Assembly: GCF_003614945.1 (NCBI RefSeq)
Contig: NZ_QYCZ01000001.1
Location: forward strand, 328,001-392,000
Source of the DNA: Bergeyella cardium
GTDB taxonomy: Bacteria; Bacteroidota; Bacteroidia; Flavobacteriales; Weeksellaceae
DNA: 64,000 bases
Direction of reading: 5' to 3'
A program made the position numbers and the translations under genes. The notes below the pieces were generated by a model, which saw nothing but the letters and a program-made list of their open reading frames with translations, was not told the DNA's origin and ran no database searches. How positions within the stretch are numbered: the first letter of the stretch is position 1; each line of letters begins with the position of its first letter. Shown here piece after piece: positions 9,535 to 17,549 of the stretch.

Positions 9535-10434
9535 ATGAAAAAAATCATCTTTCTATTTGTATTATTTGTGAGCTTCCCTTTGATGAATGCACAGGAGCTC
9601 TTGGCAGAGGTCAGCATCAACCATCAGCAAGTGCAGGGGAGTAATGTGCAACTCTATAAAACGCTTGAAAAAAGCCTTAGAGACTTCATTAATAATACAA
9701 GCTGGACGGGGAAGCGCCTCCAAAATTTTGAGAAAGTTAAGTGCAATTTTGCGATTATCATCAACTCAAAAGAGGGGAATAATTTCAAGGCATCTCTCGT
9801 GGTTCAAGCCTCTCGCCCAGTCTATAATTCTACCTATAATACACCCCTTCTCAATATTAATGACAAAGATTTCCCCTTTGAATACACCGAAAATGAAAAC
9901 CTCATCTTCAACGAGAGACAGTTTTCTGGTAAGAACCTCATCGATGTCATCAGCTTCTATGTCTATGTAATTCTCGGCTATGATGGCGATAGTTTCAAGA
10001 TGAATGGCGGGCAGCAATGGTTTGAAAAGGCGATGAAAATCTCCCAGAACTCCCAAAATCAAAGGTTCGGCGGTTGGTCTGTAACCGAAGGACTAAAAAC
10101 CCGTGCTCAGCTTATCGATAACCTCTTAAAGCAGGAGAATAACACCCTGAGAAGTGTCTGGTACAACTATCATCGCTTGGGCTTAGACAACCTTTGGAGA
10201 GACAATAAGAACCAAGCAAAGAAAAGCCTGTTTGATACCCTCCTAAGGCTTAAGGCTTATGATAATAACTTCGGAATGAACTATCCTTTTGCGATATTTA
10301 TGCAGGCAAAAGCAGATGAGATTTACGAAATATTCGCTATCGGAACCAATACCAATATCAATATTAACGAGCTTAAAACAATGATGCAGAACTTCGAGCC
10401 TGCGAAATCTCAGAAGTGGAGCAAATGGAAGTAA
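9535..10434 (+). CDS. porD: Type IX secretion-associated protein PorD (DUF4835)
   Basis: 299 residues with a signal peptide (MKKIIFLFVLFVSFPLMNAQ) and mature start ELLAEVSINHQQVQGSN, typical of the DUF4835 family that databases name PorD. Two W/R-rich segments (QQWFEKAMKISQNSQNQRFGGW near 160-180 and SVWYNYHRLGLDN near 205) and the C-terminal NPF-like FAIFMQAKADEIYEIF region fit the family. It is exported to the periplasm or outer membrane; its exact role in gliding/type IX secretion is unsettled. It lies 52 bases after coaBC with no separate promoter seen, so it is probably in the same transcript. Confidence 0.8.
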   Translation: MKKIIFLFVLFVSFPLMNAQELLAEVSINHQQVQGSNVQLYKTLEKSLRDFINNTSWTGKRLQNFEKVKCNFAIIINSKEGNNFKASLVVQASRPVYNSTYNTPLLNINDKDFPFEYTENENLIFNERQFSGKNLIDVISFYVYVILGYDGDSFKMNGGQQWFEKAMKISQNSQNQRFGGWSVTEGLKTRAQLIDNLLKQENNTLRSVWYNYHRLGLDNLWRDNKNQAKKSLFDTLLRLKAYDNNFGMNYPFAIFMQAKADEIYEIFAIGTNTNININELKTMMQNFEPAKSQKWSKWK

Positions 10435-10448
10435 AAACAATTGAGAAA

Positions 10449-10480
10449 TTTGTAAAATCAACATTTAACCGATATTTTTG
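10449..10480 (+). promoter_or_regulatory. Promoter of recN
   Basis: TTTG (10449-10452), 20 bases, then TATTTTTG (10473-10480). It lies after the porD stop and upstream of a terminator hairpin that precedes recN. Confidence 0.7.
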
Positions 10481-10483
10481 TGG

Positions 10484-10514
10484 AGCTTTAAGCCTTAATG
10501 CTTAGAGCTTTTTT
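10484..10514 (+). terminator. Terminator-like hairpin in the recN leader
   Basis: AGCTTTAAGC (10484-10493) pairs over all ten positions (one T-G) with GCTTAGAGCT (10500-10509), followed by five more T (six in the whole run). It ends 3 bases before the recN ATG. It could be the 3' end of coaBC-porD or an attenuator. Confidence 0.75.
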
Positions 10515-10517
10515 ACT

Positions 10518-12173
10518 ATGCTAAAGAGAATCTTCATACAAAACTATGCGCTTATCGATACGCTGGATATAGACCTCAAAAAAGGGCTGCAAGTCATCAC
10601 AGGGGAGACGGGCGCTGGTAAGTCCATCATTCTCGGAGCCCTTCGCCTGATAATGGGCGAGCGTGCAGATGCAAAATCTATCCAGAATACCGAGAGCAAA
10701 AGCATTATAGAAGCAGAATTTGATGTATCCGAAAACCTGAAAACCTTCTTTGAGGAGAATGATTTGGACTATGAGCCCATCACTATCATCCGTCGCGAGA
10801 TTCTCCCCAGCGGTAAGTCCCGCGCTTTTGTAAATGATGTGCCCACTACCCTCGATGTCCTTCGGGAGCTCTCTGCACAGCTTATAGACATCCATTCCCA
10901 GTTTGAAACCTCTCGCCTTTTTAGTGAAGATTATCAGTTTAAAATCCTCGATGGGCTCAGCGAGAATAAAGAATTAATTACAACTTATCAAAAGGATTAT
11001 CATTCATTCCGAGCATTGAAAAAGCAGCTTGCTGAGCTTGAAAACCAGTTGAACGAGGGGAATAAAGACTCCGACTATAAGCAGTATCTGCTAAACGAGT
11101 TAGAAGAAGCACAGCTCGATGACTTAGACCTCGATGCCGTACAGCAAGAGCTATCCTCCCAAGAGAATGTAGAGCATATTTCCGAGAATCTCGCTCATAT
11201 TTTTAGGCTGACCGACCAAGAAAGTATCGGGCTTTTAGACTCATTTACCGAGATGAGGTCTAAACTCTCCAAAGTTGCCGACCTCTCCCACCAGTTCACT
11301 GAGCTAAACGATAGGTTAGAGAGCCTATTCGTAGAGTTTAAGGATATCGTTTTTGAGCTACAATCCAAAGCAGAAGACTTGGAGATGAACCCCGAGCGCC
11401 TCCAAGAGCTCAAAGACAAAGTCAATAAAACCAACACCCTCCTGCTGAAACACAAGGTAGGAAGCGTCTCCGAATTAATAGAAATCCGAGACCAGTTGGC
11501 AACCGAGCAAACCAGCTTTTCAGATATAGAAGAGCGAATAGCCTATCTAAAGCAGGAGATTACCGATAAAGAAACCCAGTTGAGAATCCTCGCCGAGAAA
11601 CTCTCCAAAAACCGAAACCTGTCGGCACCCGAATTTTCAGAAAAAATAGAAACCCTCCTCCGAAGGCTCGGTCTCGAAAAAGCAAAAATTGAGGTTCAGC
11701 TCACCCCAAATGAGGACTTCTCCGCATTCGGTTTAGATGGCATCGCTATAATGTTTCAGGCCAATATAGGCTTCCCTCTCAAGCCTATACAGTCGGCAAT
11801 TTCTGGCGGTGAGCGTTCCCGAGTAATGCTCGCCATCAAGAAAATAATGGCAGAGAATGCCGAGCTGCCTACCCTTATCTTAGACGAAATCGATACTGGC
11901 GTCTCTGGGAAAGTAGCCGAAGAAATCGGTTTGCTGATGAAAGAAATGTCTGCCGACTTACAGCTCATCGTCATCACCCACCTCGCGCAGGTTGCATCAA
12001 AGGGGAGCGACAATTACAAGGTCATAAAACACGACATCGACGGCAAGACAAAGTCCAGCATCATCCCCCTTTCTCCAGACGAAAAGCTCCAAGAAATCGC
12101 CCAGCTTCTCTCCGGCTCTACCATCACCGATGCCGCTATAGAGCAGGCTCGCGCCCTGATTCTCGGCACTTAG
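10518..12173 (+). CDS. recN: DNA repair protein RecN
   Basis: 551 residues, the usual length. It is an SMC-like ATPase for double-strand break repair. The Walker A motif is G29-ETGAGK-S36. The middle (about 155-370) is a long helical coiled coil. The C-terminal head holds the ABC signature ISGGERSR (about 428-435) followed by the Walker B region LILDEIDTGVSG and the ITHLAQVA H-loop. Start ATG at 10518 is the only reasonable one. A promoter and a terminator-like hairpin lie in the 83 bases upstream, so expression may be controlled by read-through. The stop codon overlaps a small dispersed hairpin element. Confidence 0.97.
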   Translation: MLKRIFIQNYALIDTLDIDLKKGLQVITGETGAGKSIILGALRLIMGERADAKSIQNTESKSIIEAEFDVSENLKTFFEENDLDYEPITIIRREILPSGKSRAFVNDVPTTLDVLRELSAQLIDIHSQFETSRLFSEDYQFKILDGLSENKELITTYQKDYHSFRALKKQLAELENQLNEGNKDSDYKQYLLNELEEAQLDDLDLDAVQQELSSQENVEHISENLAHIFRLTDQESIGLLDSFTEMRSKLSKVADLSHQFTELNDRLESLFVEFKDIVFELQSKAEDLEMNPERLQELKDKVNKTNTLLLKHKVGSVSELIEIRDQLATEQTSFSDIEERIAYLKQEITDKETQLRILAEKLSKNRNLSAPEFSEKIETLLRRLGLEKAKIEVQLTPNEDFSAFGLDGIAIMFQANIGFPLKPIQSAISGGERSRVMLAIKKIMAENAELPTLILDEIDTGVSGKVAEEIGLLMKEMSADLQLIVITHLAQVASKGSDNYKVIKHDIDGKTKSSIIPLSPDEKLQEIAQLLSGSTITDAAIEQARALILGT

Positions 12174-12187
12174 CCGTAGCACGGCAG
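12172..12187. repeat. Dispersed 16-bp hairpin element, copy 1
   Basis: GCCGT-AGC-ACGGC (12173-12185), overlapping the recN stop. The 16 bases are an exact reverse complement of 39688-39703. Confidence 0.6.
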
Positions 12188-12251
12188 TGGGCTGTCAGGA
12201 GTAAAAATGAACCTGTCGGAAAGGAAAATCAACCTTAGGTCAAGTAAAATA

Positions 12252-12277
12252 AAAAAAAGTGCCTGCCACGCTGTGGC
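12252..12277 (-). terminator. Probable terminator of the barrel-protein gene
   Basis: On the minus strand a GCCAC/GTGGC stem with a 3-base loop is followed, six bases later, by eight T. The stem is short, so support is moderate. Confidence 0.5.
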
Positions 12278-12296
12278 TGTTCCTTATGCTAGTGGG

Positions 12297-14581
12297 CTAT
12301 GGTGTACACTGTAGTCCAAAGTAGAAATAGCGGGGGGAGAGGTTATAGGTATTATAGGAAATCAGTTGGTTAGTGATGGAGTTGGTATAGAGTTTCTGGC
12401 TGTTGAGGAGGTTATTTACTCCTATTTTAAGGGAGAAAAGGGGGAGTTTTTTCTCAAGGGCAAGGGAGATTTGCGGGGTATAGAGGTAGAATTTATCAAG
12501 GTGGCGAGCGTAGAGGCTAAGGCTTGGGCTCAGGTAGGTAGTAGGGGTTATTTTAAGCTCAGAGGAGGTCGTCAGCCTAAGGTTATAATCGGTTTTATTA
12601 GAGAGGATAAAGCTATGATTGGCTTCAATCTTAATATTTTGCTCAAGCAATCGGGTATTGATTAAGGAAACCAAATTAAGGCTGTTTTGACTAATGTATC
12701 TCAGGTTTTCATTTAGGATTATCGGAAAGTTCCAGTGCCGAAAAATAAGGATATGCATTTGCGAGAATTTCGGTTTAGAGCTTATGTAATTTCCCGATAT
12801 ATTCATCCGATGAGAGGGCGAATCAGCGATGATGATGCTTTGCACAGGTGCAGAAGCACCCATTGAGGTTTTGATGATGGCAGACTGTGGCAGATATTCA
12901 TAATCTGCGGAGAGCTGCCACTTGTTTTTTGAGAGGCTAAGGCTGTTCGAATAAGAGAAAAAGGTACTCGTAGAAGCATCGTCTCCCTTTATAAATCTTT
13001 TCGAGTCAGAGGTGTCAAGTACTGGGAGCAGGTAGTCTTGCTCCTTGAAATTAATCTTATAGTTTGATGATAAACTAAGGCTCAAATCATCGGAAAAGCG
13101 GTAAGAAATCTTTGCTTTTGGGAAGATATTCCTGCTCCATTGTTGTGCTCTTGAGGCGTTGAATTTATTGCGTATGCCTACGGCATCCGCCCCGATGATG
13201 AGGTCTAATTTCCTCTTTTTATACCAGAGAAAAGCCTCCCAGCTGGCTATGCTGTGCTGTATTTCATACTGGCTGAGCACAGTTTTGTATTCATCTTCCC
13301 TGCTGATGGATGTATGCCGTATATCTATATTGAGCTGGGTTTCTATTCGGAGGTTTTTCAGGTTTTTGTAGAGGTTGTAGAAGAGGTAAATATTGTTGTT
13401 TTGTGCCGTTTGCTCTCTGTGGGTGCTTTGGGTAGTGGTAGAGCCTCCCGTACTAAACTGGTTGGTATAGTCTGCCACTGAATTTTCTCTCTCGCTTACG
13501 AAATCTATCCCCATTCTGAATATTTTGCTTTTCCAGAGAATTTTTGAGGAGAGGCTGTTGGTATTTTGGGAGCTGTTTTCTGTGTGCAGGCTTTTGTAGG
13601 CATTAGAATTCGCATTATTTATATACTCATTTTGGATGTTTTGAGTATTCCTGAGTGTCGTTTCATTTCGTTTGATGTCTAAAAGGACGGTAAGGCTGTT
13701 ATCTAAATTTGAATAATTAAATTTCTGGGAGATAAGGTAGAGGGTGTTAATATCATTCCCCTCCTTGCGGGTATTTTCGTGTATTGTATTTTCGTTGGCG
13801 CGCTGCCATCCTCGGTATTCCTGCTGGGTAAAGAGGTCTTTATGCTCATTAATTCCGAATACGGTGTACTGGGCTTTGGTTTTCTTAATATTAAAACTAA
13901 AACCCGATTGCAGAAGTTTGGTATCCCCGATATGAGGATGGGAGAGCCTTAAATCGCCTGCATTAGCGTAGGAATAATGCAAGTTGGAGAGCAGATTTCC
14001 ACTGCTGAAAAACTGTTCATTAAAGAAATTCCGATAAGCGATACTCTCTGGAAGAATGCTCTTGCTAAGGTTGTTTGCATTAATAAAAGAATTGAAGAGC
14101 ATACTTTTACGAACCCTGTTAACCGAGCCTCTTACCAAGTATCTGTCATTTGCATTGCCCAGCATCTCTGTATTCAGATGGGTTTTCTGAGATTTTTTTG
14201 TATTCAGCCCAATGTTGAGTATGCTTGTTTCGTCTTTATTATTTGGATTGGTGATTTGCAGGTCTTTCACCCACTCGGCAGGGATTTGTTCGGAGGTTAT
14301 TTTAGAATTTCCAGAGTACATTTCCTTACCGTCTATAAAGATTTTATTCAGCGACTTACCATTGTAGTACAGCTTGCCTTGGTTCCAGATTAGCCCAGGT
14401 ATTTTATCCATCAGCCCTTTCAGGTTATCGCCTTTTTTATGGTGAGTGTATCTATTTCTATGCGTAAGGTGTCTGTTTTTTTCTTAGAGCTGATAACCAC
14501 CTCGGGAATGATTTTTATTTCCTGCCCAAATAAGAAAAAAGAGATGAAAATAAACAAAAAACCGAATAAAATTTTCTTCAT
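12297..14581 (-). pseudogene. TonB-receptor-like outer-membrane beta-barrel protein, split by a one-base frameshift
   Basis: The reading frame from ATG 14581 encodes a signal peptide (MKKILFGFLFIFISFFLFGQ), then EIKIIPEVVISSKKKTDTL, and stops after 53 codons. The rest of the protein lies in the -1 frame and can be read as 704 residues from an internal Met at 14411. Joining the frames at codon 50 gives a continuous 761-residue product running through TIKKGDNLKGLMDKIPG, a plug-like domain (KIFIDGKEMYSGNSKI, PAEWVKDLQI) and a long barrel. This matches outer-membrane beta-barrel family proteins with a short plug. The shift is exactly at A-AAA-AAG (14432-14438). It may be a sequencing error, a mutation, a phase-variable tract or programmed frameshifting. 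The barrel is otherwise intact over 2.1 kb, which argues against old decay. Confidence 0.75.
14432..14438 (-). other. A-AAA-AAG slippery heptamer at the frameshift
   Basis: Read in the zero frame from ATG 14581 the codons are ATA-AAA-AAG, so the heptamer has the exact X-XXY-YYZ phase of dnaX-type -1 frameshift sites. A -1 slip gives the expected G-D-N-L-K continuation. No obvious downstream hairpin was found. Confidence 0.7.
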
Positions 14582-14635
14582 AAAGAGGGAATATTAGGCA
14601 TCCACAATAGATGATGCCAAATGTATAGATAATTT

Positions 14636-14643
14636 TATATTTG
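14636..14643 (+). promoter_or_regulatory. -7 box upstream of the 264-residue secreted protein
   Basis: TATATTTG, 19 bases before the ATG. No clear -33 TTG. Confidence 0.6.
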
Positions 14644-14662
14644 TAATCATAGAAAATAAAAA

Positions 14663-15457
14663 ATGAGAAAAGTATTTTTAATGACTCTCTTAGGAGGATT
14701 TTCGCTCGTGTTTTCTCAGAAAGTAGAAAGCATTCTAAATTTGGAGAAATCTTTTAGTTCGGTGGTATCAGGCGGTGATAATGCAGCATTTTCAGGGATG
14801 CTCAGTGAGAAAGTTAGGCAAAGGGTCTATGTTTCTTCAACAAACCATAGCGGTGTTTCCAGCTACGAAATCAAACGAATTGTAGATGAAACCCCCGTCT
14901 TTGGAGAAATCATTAAAACCGATACCGATGATAAATTCAGCGGAGGGGGCAACCCAAAACTAATGGAGATTTATGAGAAATCCCTCAATAAAAAGTGTGA
15001 ATTGTTTAACGATAATAAAAACTGTGAGGGCTTCAGCCGATATTCGGGGTATATCCCCTTTATGAATGATAAAAGCCTTTACTTTGTTGATAAGGAAGAT
15101 ATCGAGAAAGGTAAATATACCCTGAAAAGAGGAGGCATTACCTACGAAACCGAAATCATTAGCATAGATAAAACCAAGCCTCGCGAGTGGAAGGTCTATT
15201 TCTATGTAAATAAAATCATCCCTGAAGAAAAAAGAACCAAAGTTCAAAAGCTCCCTATTCCTGTAAAAGAGATTATCAAAAAGGAATACATCATCTCTCA
15301 GGTGTTCAGAGGCTATTACACCTTAAACCCAGAGAACAGCTTTATCTCTTATATGAAGTACGACTACAGCGTTCGCAATAGGGTCCAGACGAATGATGAG
15401 CCCGCCACCGAAAGCGATAGCGTCAGTACCATCGAGCTCAAAAACAAACTAAAATAG
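14663..15457 (+). CDS. Hypothetical secreted protein
   Basis: 264 residues. The N-terminus is a Sec signal peptide (MRKVFLMTLLGGFSLVFSQ), so it is exported; there is no lipobox Cys. The mature part is charged and soluble. It has two cysteines close together (KKCELFNDNKNCEGF, about residues 113-127) that could form a disulfide, and mixed alpha/beta character. It lacks a type IX sorting domain. I do not recognise the family. It is monocistronic, with its own promoter and a strong terminator shared with convergent accA. Confidence 0.7.
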   Translation: MRKVFLMTLLGGFSLVFSQKVESILNLEKSFSSVVSGGDNAAFSGMLSEKVRQRVYVSSTNHSGVSSYEIKRIVDETPVFGEIIKTDTDDKFSGGGNPKLMEIYEKSLNKKCELFNDNKNCEGFSRYSGYIPFMNDKSLYFVDKEDIEKGKYTLKRGGITYETEIISIDKTKPREWKVYFYVNKIIPEEKRTKVQKLPIPVKEIIKKEYIISQVFRGYYTLNPENSFISYMKYDYSVRNRVQTNDEPATESDSVSTIELKNKLK

Positions 15458-15484
15458 AAGAACACCCTCTCTACGAAAACAAAG

Positions 15485-15510
15485 CCTCCCTCCAATCAAT
15501 TGGAGGGAGG
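15485..15510. terminator. Bidirectional terminator between convergent genes
   Basis: CCTCCCTCCAA pairs perfectly with TTGGAGGGAGG around a 4-base loop. T-rich sequence follows on both strands. It serves the secreted protein gene and accA. Confidence 0.8.
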
Positions 15511-15538
15511 TTCATTTTATCTTTCAGAAGAATGAGGA

Positions 15539-16495
15539 TTAGTCTTTAAAATGCCCCATTGCAATGAATTTCTCTTGTCTTTGAGTGATGATTTCCTCTT
15601 CTGAGAATTTCTTAAATGCTGAGATATTTTGCAGGATAGATTTTTTGAGATTCTCGCAGGCTTGTTTAGGGTCGTAGTGTGCGCCACCAAGGGGTTCTTC
15701 TATAATACCGTCTATGATTTTATTTTTTAGCATATCCTTGGGGGTAAGTTTCAGGGCATTGGCAGCGTCTTCCTTATGCTCCCAGTTTCTCCAAAGGATG
15801 GATGAGCAGCTCTCAGGTGAGATTACGGAGTACCACGAATACTGCATCATATATACTTTATTGCCTACGCCTATGCCGAGGGCTCCGCCGCTGGCACCTT
15901 CACCGATAACATAGCAGAATACAGGCACCTTGAGCAATGCCATTTCGTAGATATTCTTTGCAATGGCTTCTCCTTGCCCTCTTTCTTCTGCCTCCAAGCC
16001 TGGGTAGGCACCTGGGGTATCCATAAAGGTGATGATCGGGATGTTAAACTTCTCGGCGAGCTTCATCAGTCGGAGGGCTTTTCGGTAGCCTTCGGGGTTG
16101 GGCATTCCGAAGCGTCTCTTTTGTCGCTCTTTGGTGGTTCTTCCTTTTTGTGTGCCTATAAACATTACCCTTTGTCCTTTTATGGTTGCTAATCCGCCCA
16201 CCATTGCTGGGTCGTCGGCAAAGTTTCTATCGCCGTGTAGCTCTACAAAGCTATCGGGGTCTGCTATACCACTGATGTAGTCTAAGGCATAAGGTCTATC
16301 GGGATGTCTGGAGAGCTGTACAATCTGCCACGGACTAAGGTTTCCGTAGATTTCTTTCTTTTTTTCCAGAATCTTATCTTCTATTTGGCTACAGGCGAGT
16401 TTCATATCGATGCCTGCATCTTCGCCTACTATGGAGCAGGTTCCCAATTGGTCTACCAGCTCTTTAATGGGTTGTTCAAATTCTAAGTATTCCAT
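15539..16495 (-). CDS. accA: Acetyl-CoA carboxylase carboxyltransferase subunit alpha
   Basis: 318 residues from ATG 16495 ([17 protein letters not shown]). The longer in-frame TTG start at 16516 is rejected because that TTG is the end of the -7 promoter box. The carboxyltransferase fold shows [20 protein letters not shown] near 85-105, [23 protein letters not shown] near 118-140, and the oxyanion region [20 protein letters not shown]. AccA pairs with AccD to transfer carboxyl from biotin to acetyl-CoA in fatty acid synthesis. Like other AccA proteins it has no zinc finger (that is in AccD). No accD is nearby. Confidence 0.97.
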   Translation of the reverse strand: MEYLEFEQPIKELVDQLGTCSIVGEDAGIDMKLACSQIEDKILEKKKEIYGNLSPWQIVQLSRHPDRPYALDYISGIADPDSFVELHGDRNFADDPAMVGGLATIKGQRVMFIGTQKGRTTKERQKRRFGMPNPEGYRKALRLMKLAEKFNIPIITFMDTPGAYPGLEAEERGQGEAIAKNIYEMALLKVPVFCYVIGEGASGGALGIGVGNKVYMMQYSWYSVISPESCSSILWRNWEHKEDAANALKLTPKDMLKNKIIDGIIEEPLGGAHYDPKQACENLKKSILQNISAFKKFSEEEIITQRQEKFIAMGHFKD

Positions 16496-16513
16496 TAGAT
16501 TTAAAATTGCGGA

Positions 16514-16521
16514 CAAATATA
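16514..16521 (-). promoter_or_regulatory. -7 box of accA
   Basis: TATATTTG on the minus strand, 18 bases before the corrected ATG. Confidence 0.65.
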
Positions 16522-16649
16522 CTTAAATAAATATTAAAAGGAATAGAGAGAGGTTTAAGGTCTAAAAGAAAGTAAAGCAAATAATTGTAAAGATAAATAG
16601 AATTTTTTCTGTGATTTTTTAGAAGATTTATATTTTGAACCAAAAATAA

Positions 16650-16679
16650 TTGAAGAGAATTTAAAACAAATTACCTTTG
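16650..16679 (+). promoter_or_regulatory. Promoter of the secreted protein-metalloprotease operon
   Basis: TTG (16650-16652), 19 bases, TACCTTTG (16672-16679); the ATG is 20 bases downstream. Confidence 0.75.
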
Positions 16680-16699
16680 TACTCTAAAATTTGAATGCT

Positions 16700-17545
16700 A
16701 TGATAAGAAACTTATGCTTAGCTTTTGCACTTCTTTCGGGACTTTCAAAAGCACAGGATGTTATCTTCTCTGAGCGTTTTGACACCGATGATCCCAATCA
16801 TTACAATGACTGGGTTATCTTGGATGACGACAGAGATGGAGAAACTTGGAAACTAAGTCTGGGGAGCGACTTTGCAGAGTCAGCAGGTTGGGATAATACC
16901 AACAGCTTTATGATGGTTGCTACTTCCTATATTTCTCGACCTATCCCTGGTCCTTTGGATGCCGATGATGTTCTCATCTCCCCAGAAATTACCATTCCCG
17001 CAACTGGAAAAACCGAGCTCTCCTATAAAATAGGGGTAGTTTTAGATGAGAGAAATGGCTTTAAGTTGAATGATATAGACTACTGGCTCTTTATCCTTGC
17101 TGATGGTCAGAAGTATTTCCCTACACTTACTCCGACCGACCATACCAACTTCTCAAGTGCAAATTCTGCACAAGAACGAAAGTTTGATATCAGTGCCTAT
17201 AAGGGTAAGAAGATTAGGCTCTGCTTCAGGCACAGGGCTTTTGCTCAGTTTCAGCTTTTGCTCGATAATATTAAAATTACCCATCAGCCAGACCTCAGCG
17301 TAAGTGATACACCAAACAAGGAAGAAATTATCTATTCAGTATATCCTAATCCAGCTTACGATGTTCTCCATTTGCAAGGCTTTGGCAGCTCATCATCCTA
17401 CATTATTTACGATGCGTCTGGTAAAGCCGTAAATAAAGGTAATGGTGAAGAAGACATCAATCTAAGAGCATTGCCAGCAGGAGCATACATCATTAAAGTG
17501 AAAAATAATGAGGTAGAAAAAACATTTAAATTCATTAAGAAATAA
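16700..17545 (+). CDS. Secreted choice-of-anchor J-like protein with type IX sorting domain
   Basis: 281 residues from ATG 16700; an in-frame TTG nine bases earlier is less likely. A signal peptide (MIRNLCLAFALLSGLSKAQ) precedes a cleaved-adhesin/choice-of-anchor J-like beta-sandwich (FSERFDTDD, DDVLISPEITIP, KKIRLCFRH, LLLDNIKI; about 20-195). The last 75 residues form a type A type IX secretion sorting domain: VYPNPAYDVLHL, YDASGKAVNKG, LRALPAGAYIIKVKNNEVEKTFKFIKK in order. It should be moved across the outer membrane and surface-attached or released. It lies 4 bases from the downstream metalloprotease, so the two are made together. Confidence 0.85.
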   Translation: MIRNLCLAFALLSGLSKAQDVIFSERFDTDDPNHYNDWVILDDDRDGETWKLSLGSDFAESAGWDNTNSFMMVATSYISRPIPGPLDADDVLISPEITIPATGKTELSYKIGVVLDERNGFKLNDIDYWLFILADGQKYFPTLTPTDHTNFSSANSAQERKFDISAYKGKKIRLCFRHRAFAQFQLLLDNIKITHQPDLSVSDTPNKEEIIYSVYPNPAYDVLHLQGFGSSSSYIIYDASGKAVNKGNGEEDINLRALPAGAYIIKVKNNEVEKTFKFIKK

Positions 17546-17549
17546 GGAA

